From NCBI GenBank assembly GCA_030377865.1, contig JAUCGA010000001.1:1-64000 (forward strand): 64,000 nucleotides of DNA, read 5' to 3'. The position numbers and the translations under genes are program-made. The DNA comes from Anaerolineales bacterium HSG25. GTDB lineage: Bacteria > Chloroflexota > Anaerolineae > 4572-78 > J111. Below the pieces are notes generated by a model. The model was not told the origin of the DNA and did no database searches. It was given only the letters and a program-made list of their open reading frames with translations. Shown one piece after another: positions 57,674-64,000 of the stretch. Numbering within the stretch: the stretch's first letter is position 1; every line of letters starts with the position of its first letter.

Positions 57674-58693
57674 TTACATTAAATTAAACTCTTCGTAGGG
57701 ATGTTCAGTCGTCCATTTTGCAGTTTGAACATCCACATGACACGCTACTTTATGTTTAACGCCAACTTCTTTTAATTGAGGCGGCGTGTCAGCACATTTA
57801 TCTATTCGGTAATTGCAACGAGCATAAAACGGACAACCTTGAGGATAATTAACCAGATCGGGTGGCAACCCCTCAATAGATAGTAGTTTCTTAGGTCGAT
57901 CTTCATCTAGCCGAGGCAAAGAAGCCAAAAGACCAAGTGTATATGGATGACGAGGGTTTTTATACAAATCAACGACAGGTGCTTGCTCAACAATATTACC
58001 CCCATACATCACAATCATTTTTTGGGCTAATCCGGCTACGAGACCCAAATCATGAGTAATCCAAATAATTGCCATGCCAATTTCTTCGCGCAATCGTTTA
58101 ACTAGGTCAACAATCTGAGCCTGAATCGTGACATCTAGCGCAGTGGTTGGTTCGTCGGCAATTAACAACTGAGGATTGCATGATAATCCCATCGCAATCA
58201 TAACCCGTTGCCTCATTCCGCCCGAAAATTGGTGTGGATAGTTATCTATACGATCCGCCGCCGAAGGAATTCCGACCAATTCTAACAGTTCAATGGTGCG
58301 GTTACGAGCCTGCTTCTTATCCATTCCCAAATGGAGTTCGACAGCTTCACTAATTTGCCGCCCAATGGTCAAAACTGGATTCAACGAGGTCATCGGGTCT
58401 TGAAAAATCATAGCGACTTTATTACCCCGAATAGCACGAATCTCATTTTTACTCAAGGTTAGGAGGTCTTGCCCGTTAAACATTACCTGTCCATCAACAA
58501 TTTTACCGGGCGGCGTAGGAATAAGGCGCACGAGTGACATAACACCCACACTTTTACCACTACCACTTTCACCAACAATTCCAACCGTCTCACCTTCGTC
58601 AACAGAGTAGCTAATCCCATTGACAGCTTTGACCACGCCGTCTTGGGTATAAAAATGAGTGGTTAGATTATTTACATCTAATAATGGAGCCAT
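57674..58693 (-). CDS. Peptide ABC transporter ATPase (OppD/DppD type)
   Basis: 339 residues from MAPLLDVNNLTTHFYTQDGV. Walker A GIVGESGSGKSVGVMS, signature QFSGGMRQRVMIAMGLS, Walker B LLIADEPTTALDVT, H-loop IWITHDLGLVAG, and a C-terminal CPFYARCNYRIDKC motif. Upstream in-frame sequence overlaps an inverted repeat and was not used. Partner of the OppF-like ATPase 70 bp downstream. Confidence 0.95.
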   Translation of the reverse strand: MAPLLDVNNLTTHFYTQDGVVKAVNGISYSVDEGETVGIVGESGSGKSVGVMSLVRLIPTPPGKIVDGQVMFNGQDLLTLSKNEIRAIRGNKVAMIFQDPMTSLNPVLTIGRQISEAVELHLGMDKKQARNRTIELLELVGIPSAADRIDNYPHQFSGGMRQRVMIAMGLSCNPQLLIADEPTTALDVTIQAQIVDLVKRLREEIGMAIIWITHDLGLVAGLAQKMIVMYGGNIVEQAPVVDLYKNPRHPYTLGLLASLPRLDEDRPKKLLSIEGLPPDLVNYPQGCPFYARCNYRIDKCADTPPQLKEVGVKHKVACHVDVQTAKWTTEHPYEEFNLM

Positions 58694-58709
58694 TAATTGA
58701 TACAGTGTA

Positions 58710-58775
58710 TGGTTTACGGTTTTAGATTTTCGATTTTTCGAGAGTACATGTCGCAAATCGTAGACCTAAAACCGT
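58710..58775. repeat. Inverted repeat in the spacer before the OppD-like gene
   Basis: TTTACGGTTTTAGATTTTCG is mirrored by TAGACCTAAAACCGTAAA. It lies between the second binding protein and the OppD-like start and could attenuate transcription. Confidence 0.65.
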
Positions 58776-58783
58776 AAATCAGA

Positions 58784-60598
58784 TTAGTGTTCTACAATAG
58801 ATACATATTGCCATTTAGGAATTTTCATAGGTGGCGGCTGAAAATTCCTAATATAAGGTTTTACCAACCAGTTCTCTACACTAAAATAGATAGGAACCCA
58901 AGCCGCGTCATCTAAAATTTTCTGCTCTGCCTGCTGATATAGCACCAAACGTGTTTGAGGGTCACGAGATGCTTTTGCTTCATTCAACAGGTTATCCACC
59001 TCTACGTTAGAATATCCACCATGATTTTGAGAACTCTCAGAATGAAATAGAATTTCCAAGAAGTTTTGTGGGTCAGGATAGTCGGCCACCCACCCCAATT
59101 GATAAAGTTGATATGATGGCTCTGACCCGTTGAGGTCTTGAAGGAATTCGGCCCAAGGTGACTGTTCGATGGCAACCTCAACTCCTAAATTAACCTTGTA
59201 AGATTCCGCAATTGATTCGAGGACTGGACCAACGGCACCTCCGACTCCACTTACATGAAGCGTAATTTCCGGTAATTCACTAACATCACCATAAGACGAA
59301 TCGGCAATAAGTTCAAACGCTCGTTCAGGGTTAAATTCATAATCACTCAAATCAGGATTTTCATAGCCGGGCATGTTAGGAGGCACAATACCGTTAGCTA
59401 CAGGAACAGTTCCCTGAAAAGCCAATTTGACGATTCTCTTTTTATCAAGTGCTAAGTTAAAGGCCTGACGAATTTTAGGATCGTCAAACGGAGGTTTACT
59501 GACATTAAAACCGATATAAAAAATACTATATTCATTTATCGTTTCAAACTCTTTGCTAAGAGGGTTATTAGGGTCGGTGGCTCTGTTTAAGTTAGCTGAA
59601 CCGATTTGAATAGCATCAAATGTAACACCGGGAGCTATCGGTTCCAAACCTTGTTCATAACCTGTCATACCGTTGATAGGCGCATTTACTAAATAGATAA
59701 CTCGCTCTAAAACAGGTACAGGTTGACGATAAAAGTTTTCGTTCCTCTCTAATATAATCATCCCTGCATCATTAGGTGAATATTCGGCCAATTTGAACGG
59801 GCCACTACCATTTGGATTGGTATACCACGTGGCTCCCCCTCGCTCAACGGCTTCTTGATCAAGTACATAAGCAGTTGGATAGGTCATTTTAGCCAAGAAA
59901 AAGCCCTTCGGCTCGTCAATCGTTAGCTGTAGCGTTTGCTCATCAACAACAGTAACACCCATGATTTCTGTTGCTTGACCTTGAAGCTTTTCACGACAGC
60001 CCACAATATCGCCCATATAGGTATCAGCCGTATGAGACCGAGTGGCGGGGTCGCATGCACGTTCATAAGACCACTTAAAATCTTCAGCCCGAATCGGTTT
60101 CCCATCCTCAAAAACAGCGTTGGGCCGAAGTTTGAAGGTATACACCAAACCATCATCAGAAATCTCATAGCTTTCTGCCACATCGGGAATGAGGTTAAGT
60201 GCTTGGTCATAAGCCATTAAACCGCTAAAAATTTCAACCACATATTCAGCGGAGGTCGCGTCACCACTAAGATGGGGGTCTAGGGTTGGTGGTTCGCTTC
60301 CTAAGGTAATAAAAACTTGATCTTTGGCTAATTTTTCAGAGGAAACAACATCGTTTTCTACCGAGGATTCCTCATCAGGTTGAGTAGATTCCAATTCGAC
60401 AGTTTCAGAGGGGGTAGGCTTTTGGGTAGATTCAGCAATAATCTCAGAGGTATCACCCTGTTCTGTTGAAGAGCCACCTGATTTAGAAGGTGTATCTCCA
60501 TCACCAATAAATGGTATATTTAGCCCACAGGCCAAATTAATCAGAACAAATAGGATGATCAAAATTTTGATCTTGTTGTTAGATAACATACAAACCAT
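58784..60598 (-). CDS. Second peptide-binding lipoprotein
   Basis: About 604 residues with lipoprotein signal IKILIILFVLINLACG. A Ser/Thr/Glu-rich linker (about 32-95) leads to an SBP_bac_5 domain: GSEPPTLDPHLSGDATSAEY, VAESYEISDDGLVYTFKLRP, YSIFYIGFNVSKPPFDDPKI and LGWVADYPDPQNFL. Diverged from the 54388 protein but the same family, so one operon has two binding proteins, perhaps of different specificity. The start is uncertain: MVCMLSNN and MLSNNKIK are possible, and an earlier GTG cannot be excluded. Confidence 0.93.
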   Translation of the reverse strand: MVCMLSNNKIKILIILFVLINLACGLNIPFIGDGDTPSKSGGSSTEQGDTSEIIAESTQKPTPSETVELESTQPDEESSVENDVVSSEKLAKDQVFITLGSEPPTLDPHLSGDATSAEYVVEIFSGLMAYDQALNLIPDVAESYEISDDGLVYTFKLRPNAVFEDGKPIRAEDFKWSYERACDPATRSHTADTYMGDIVGCREKLQGQATEIMGVTVVDEQTLQLTIDEPKGFFLAKMTYPTAYVLDQEAVERGGATWYTNPNGSGPFKLAEYSPNDAGMIILERNENFYRQPVPVLERVIYLVNAPINGMTGYEQGLEPIAPGVTFDAIQIGSANLNRATDPNNPLSKEFETINEYSIFYIGFNVSKPPFDDPKIRQAFNLALDKKRIVKLAFQGTVPVANGIVPPNMPGYENPDLSDYEFNPERAFELIADSSYGDVSELPEITLHVSGVGGAVGPVLESIAESYKVNLGVEVAIEQSPWAEFLQDLNGSEPSYQLYQLGWVADYPDPQNFLEILFHSESSQNHGGYSNVEVDNLLNEAKASRDPQTRLVLYQQAEQKILDDAAWVPIYFSVENWLVKPYIRNFQPPPMKIPKWQYVSIVEH

Positions 60599-60902
60599 AG
60601 ATGAATAGGCTCCGTTAAACACGCGAAAGTTACTGGTTCCCCAATAATAATACCTGTTTATTAGGTACAGATTATAACTTCTACATTGAATGAGTTTTAG
60701 TCATAATGGATTTATATAAATGGATGAGTTTTGGTAAACCCTCTATGGCAATTCCAGAAAAATAAATCTCCCAAACAATCCACTGATTGAAATCAGCGTC
60801 TTAAACGAAAAACCTGCTTAAGCAGGTTTCCCGTATTAGCCTGTGAATTCATTCACAGGGCAAGGCCGATTTTGGGAGGTTTTAAACGTTGGAACTGCCT
60901 AA

Positions 60903-61025
60903 TATAAAAACATCCCGCTTGGAGAGATAATAGAAGGTCTAGCCAGCGAAGCCAATCTATTGTACGATAAAAGAAATAATTGTCAAACTCTTTTTGAACA
61001 GATGTTACCGCAAGTAGAAACATAA
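60903..61025 (+). pseudogene. Possible 3' remnant of an unidentified gene
   Basis: The frame reads YKNIPLGEIIEGLASEANLL then YDKRNNCQTLFEQMLPQVET and stops. It has no start codon or ribosome site, and helical protein-like composition. Too short to assign. Confidence 0.25.
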
Positions 61026-61056
61026 AAGACACCCCCTCAAATATTGAGCAGGGTGC
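61024..61056 (-). terminator. Probable terminator of the LysM gene
   Basis: In the minus direction GGCACCC pairs with GGGTGTC (one G-U) followed by TTTT, 34 bp after the stop. Confidence 0.6.
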
Positions 61057-61089
61057 CTTGTTAACAAAGTTAAACTATCACTAAAATAC

Positions 61090-62223
61090 TTAAGGAAGAT
61101 ACAAAACTTGACCAACGTAAATTTGGTTGGGGTTCGTTAGCCCATTTGAAACGGCAATGGCTTCGGCGGTTGTACCGTATTGACTAGCAATTGAGTATAA
61201 AGTCTCTCCCGCAATAATGGTATGTGTATTACCGGGCAGGGTCGAATAGTTGTCAATAGGTTGTTGATATTGGGTCTCCGGTTGTTGGTATTGGGGAGCA
61301 GACTGTTGAGTTGGGTATTCGGTAGCAATTGGAACAACCAATTGTTGCCCGACATAGATTAAATAAGGGTGAGCAATACCATTAACCGAAATCAACATCT
61401 CGACAGTAGTGCCATATTGCCGAGCTACGCTGTACAATGTTTCACCATGCGTAACGATATGGTATCCATTACTCTGAGCAGGGTTCGTAGGAGCCTCATA
61501 ATTAGGAGAAGGGTAGTCGTCATAGTTAGGAGCTGTATATCTCTCTGAGGCAGGTGCAGTGGGAGCATACCCTTCAGTCGTTGGTATTACAAGGACTTGA
61601 CCAATCCACACAACATCGCTAGACAAGTTATTCGCAATAGCTATAGCTTCAATAGAAACACCATATTGACGACCAATCCCAAACAGAGTGTCGCCAACTT
61701 CAACCGTGTGCATATCGGCAGAGTCGACATAATAATCACCAAAAGTCTCACTCGTGGGTGGATTGGCGGCAACAGGATTATCGGTCATGGTTTCAGCTTC
61801 GCTAACGGTTGCATCAACAACAATTGGAGCTTCTTCCGATTGAGTGATGTTACTTTCATCTAATACAGCCGCTTCTAATGCGTCATCGTTAACCGGTTGA
61901 CTATTTGTGGCAACAACCGCTTCTTCAGTAGTAGTCGTCGTTGTTTCGACCACGGCTTCTTCACTAACAGCAATTGTCTCTTCAGAAACCTCAACCGCAA
62001 CAACAGGTTCCACGTTAATCACAGTGGCGATGGGAGTTGCCACTTCGACTACAACCTCATTTTGAAGGCTATTTTCAGCGCCCAAAGGAGCTAGGGTTGG
62101 AGGCATTTCGTCCACAGGTGCAACATCAGCCACAGCACTATCACGCGGGAGTTCACATCCTGTCAAGAGAACTATTAAAACTGCAAAGGTTATGATATAT
62201 CGAATATTTGGGAAATGGGCCAT
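61090..62223 (-). CDS. Lipoprotein with three LysM domains
   Basis: 377 residues. Lipobox LLTGC (about 20), a long Glu/Val/Thr/Ala linker (about 25-165), then LysM domains at about 170-217 (HTVEVGDTLFGIGRQYGVSI), 251-298 (HIVTHGETLYSVARQYGTTV) and 332-377 (HTIIAGETLYSIASQYGTTA). LysM modules bind N-acetylglucosamine-containing polymers such as peptidoglycan. No catalytic domain is present, so it is probably a wall-binding protein. GAAGGAAG precedes the ATG. Confidence 0.94.
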   Translation of the reverse strand: MAHFPNIRYIITFAVLIVLLTGCELPRDSAVADVAPVDEMPPTLAPLGAENSLQNEVVVEVATPIATVINVEPVVAVEVSEETIAVSEEAVVETTTTTTEEAVVATNSQPVNDDALEAAVLDESNITQSEEAPIVVDATVSEAETMTDNPVAANPPTSETFGDYYVDSADMHTVEVGDTLFGIGRQYGVSIEAIAIANNLSSDVVWIGQVLVIPTTEGYAPTAPASERYTAPNYDDYPSPNYEAPTNPAQSNGYHIVTHGETLYSVARQYGTTVEMLISVNGIAHPYLIYVGQQLVVPIATEYPTQQSAPQYQQPETQYQQPIDNYSTLPGNTHTIIAGETLYSIASQYGTTAEAIAVSNGLTNPNQIYVGQVLYLP

Positions 62224-62468
62224 ATTTATCTTCCTTCAATGCTAAATTTTTAAGTAGACATAATGTTTAAGTAGACATAATATTATCATAGATAAAATGT
62301 TACGTCAAGTTAAGTTTCTATGATGATAATGACCTTATGGTAGTGATACCATATTTAGCTCAAGTCCGAAAGAAATATCTGTTTGGTAGTGACACAAAGA
62401 CCACAAATTTGCTATTTATTCAACATATCAGGTAACAAATACTGATTATTAAACAACAGGTGATTAAT

Positions 62469-63833
62469 ATGACAAAACATTATGATATTATTGTTATTGG
62501 AACTGGTCCAGGTGGAGAAGGTGCGGCTATGAAGGCCAAAAAAGAGGGCAAAAAGGTCGCTGTAGTTGAGGAATTCTCTCAAGTGGGGGGTAATTGCACT
62601 CATCGCGGAACCATTCCAAGTAAAGCACTACGCCAAAGCATTCAACAAATGGCCGAATACGGATCCACACTGGGCGCTGATTATAAATTGTTATTAGATA
62701 AGGCAAGCTCGGTTATAACCCGACAAGTAACCATGCGCCGTGGTTTTTATGACCGTAATGGAATTAAGGTTATTCATGGTCGAGCTAAGTTTGTTGACTC
62801 TAATGCGGTTGAGGTACATTCCCAAAATGAACTAACGCGTCGCTATTCAGCAGATGGTTTTTTCGTTGCCACAGGTGCAAGACCCTATCATCCCCCCGAT
62901 ATAGATTTTAGTCATCCTCGTGTTTTAGATAGTGATACGATTCTTGACTTAAAAAAAACCCCTCGTTCTTTAACTATTTACGGAGCAGGTGTTATCGGAT
63001 GTGAATACGCCTCAATTTTTCGTAGTATGCAGGTCAAATTGAATTTAATTAACACCCGAAATCAGCTTCTCTCATTTTTAGATGATGAAATTATCGACGC
63101 ATTAGCCTATCACCTGCGTGAACAGGGGGTCTTAATTCGGCATAACGAAGAGTACGAAAAGGTAGAAGCAGACGATAATGGAGTAACCTTACATCTTAAA
63201 TCGAACAAGCGAATACGGAGTGACTACTTGTTATGGGCACAGGGACGTACTGGTAACTCTGACAACATGGGGCTAGAAGAAATAGGTATTGAACGGAACA
63301 TACGCGGTAGTATTGTCGTCAATGAAAACTATCAATCGACCCAACCCCATATTTATGCAATTGGAGATGTAGTCGGTTATCCGAGTTTAGCGAGTGCCGC
63401 TTATGACCAAGGTCGCTTTGCCGCCACTCATCTAATATTTGATCAATGTCCTCATCAGTTGGTAGACCATATCCCCACCGGCATCTACACCATCCCAGAA
63501 ATAAGCTCCATCGGCTTTAATGAGCGAGAACTAACTGCAAAAAAAACCCCTTACGAAGTCGGTCACTCCTTTTTTAGGCACCTTGCCCGCGCCCAAATCA
63601 GTGGGCGTACCACAGGTATTTTGAAAATTCTATTCCACCGAGAAAGCCTGGAAATCTTGGGGATTCACTGCTTCGGCTCTCAAGCCTCAGAAATTGTCCA
63701 TATTGGGCAGGCTATCATGAGTCAAACAGGTGAGGCCAATACCCTCATGTACTTCATTAACACTACATTTAACTATCCAACCATGGCCGAAGCTTATCGG
63801 GTCGCGGCACTGAATGGATTAAATCGAATTTAA
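62469..63833 (+). CDS. sthA: Soluble pyridine nucleotide transhydrogenase-like flavoprotein
   Basis: 454 residues starting [20 protein letters not shown] (FAD GxGxxG). The active region is [19 protein letters not shown], with one Cys replaced (CTHRGT rather than CxxxxC), as in soluble transhydrogenase SthA/UdhA. The second dinucleotide fold has [14 protein letters not shown], and [20 protein letters not shown] binds FAD. It would exchange hydride between NADH and NADPH pools. AGGTG lies 6 bp upstream; a GTG three codons earlier is an alternative. Confidence 0.93.
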   Translation: MTKHYDIIVIGTGPGGEGAAMKAKKEGKKVAVVEEFSQVGGNCTHRGTIPSKALRQSIQQMAEYGSTLGADYKLLLDKASSVITRQVTMRRGFYDRNGIKVIHGRAKFVDSNAVEVHSQNELTRRYSADGFFVATGARPYHPPDIDFSHPRVLDSDTILDLKKTPRSLTIYGAGVIGCEYASIFRSMQVKLNLINTRNQLLSFLDDEIIDALAYHLREQGVLIRHNEEYEKVEADDNGVTLHLKSNKRIRSDYLLWAQGRTGNSDNMGLEEIGIERNIRGSIVVNENYQSTQPHIYAIGDVVGYPSLASAAYDQGRFAATHLIFDQCPHQLVDHIPTGIYTIPEISSIGFNERELTAKKTPYEVGHSFFRHLARAQISGRTTGILKILFHRESLEILGIHCFGSQASEIVHIGQAIMSQTGEANTLMYFINTTFNYPTMAEAYRVAALNGLNRI

Positions 63834-63840
63834 TCGCCTC

Positions 63841-63966
63841 AGTACCTGACATGCTGATTAAATAAAAAATTTTTCGACAGGATTAACAGGATTTTTTACC
63901 TTTAATCTTGTTAATCCTGTCAGATATTTTTATATTTAGTTGAGGCTAAAAACCTTGTCGGGTAAC
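63841..63966. repeat. E-prime palindromic element
   Basis: The left end AGTACCTGACATGCTG is mirrored by CCTTGTCGGGTAAC. The core is GACAGGATTAACAGG/CTTGTTAATCCTGTC. Reverse orientation compared with the copy at 16861. It starts 8 bp after the transhydrogenase stop. Confidence 0.75.
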
Positions 63967-64000
63967 AAGGCTATTTTCAACCTTATTTGGTCCAAAAATC

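Larger units (their letters stand above)
60623..61089. other. Intergenic region with hairpins and an orphan coding fragment
   Basis: Hairpins AAACCTGCTTAAGCAGGTTT (60809-60829) and CCTGTGAATTCATTCACAGG (60840-60859), then an open frame tail at 60903-61025 and a terminator at 61024-61056. Confidence 0.6.

Overview
The window looks like a chromosomal segment of a bacterium, most plausibly a Chloroflexota (Anaerolineae-like) member. That placement is my inference. It rests on a DnaB-DnaD-DnaI-type replication operon, peptide-binding lipoproteins with Val/Glu-rich linkers of the kind common in Chloroflexota, a CofC-type F420 enzyme, DUF58 and peptidase-MA proteins, PA14 proteins and an FHA-tailed Ser/Thr kinase. 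No rRNA, tRNA, phage, complete insertion sequence or CRISPR array was recognised.

Layout. 1-10 kb: a hypothetical protein, DUF58, an SRPBCC protein, a small hypothetical, thyX, a one-domain voltage-gated cation channel, a peptidase-MA metalloprotease and a membrane protein with a long acidic tail. 10-16.5 kb: a pentapeptide-repeat protein, a coupled metallophosphoesterase-NurA-HAS-barrel operon and a Ser/Thr kinase with FHA. 17-22 kb: a lipoprotein phosphodiesterase coupled to cofC, an SGNH hydrolase abutting an ATP-grasp protein, and an MBL hydrolase. 22-27.5 kb: an XRE regulator, an AT-hook protein, a degenerate sensor kinase, and a membrane/poly-Asp/REC/CpaE-like ATPase. 28-36.5 kb: a PA14 protein, an LPXTG-like surface protein, an FmdB zinc ribbon, a COG3044-type ATPase, an S41 protease and a NUDIX hydrolase. 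37-51 kb: a second AT-hook paralogue, GlnE with two inserted ACT-like domains, a response-regulator/histidine-kinase hybrid, a ThiF/JAMM pair, the replication operon (intein-containing DnaB, DnaD, tandem-domain DnaI-like loader), a bifunctional nuclease and a lipoprotein. 51-61 kb: an oligopeptide ABC transporter operon with two binding proteins and a decayed fragment of a third. 61-64 kb: a triple-LysM lipoprotein and a soluble transhydrogenase.

The most striking feature lies between the genes. Nearly every intergenic region holds short (about 75-190 bp) palindromic elements from at least six families. Each family has its own conserved terminal inverted repeats (the shell) around an internal hairpin (the cargo). 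Many copies have short direct repeats of flanking DNA: 7-9 bp for families B, D and F, 15-19 bp for two A copies, and 3 bp for C, J and H. Several copies are inserted inside others, so an uninterrupted site can be reconstructed. The same cargo hairpin occurs in different shells and also alone, and one shell can carry unrelated cargos. This is the best candidate here for an undescribed system.

Other points worth checking are the acidic calcium-like pore filter of the channel, the ACT-inserted GlnE, the DnaB intein with an embedded HTH, the tandem helicase-loader ATPase, and several enzymes lacking usual catalytic residues. All homology calls are by eye.
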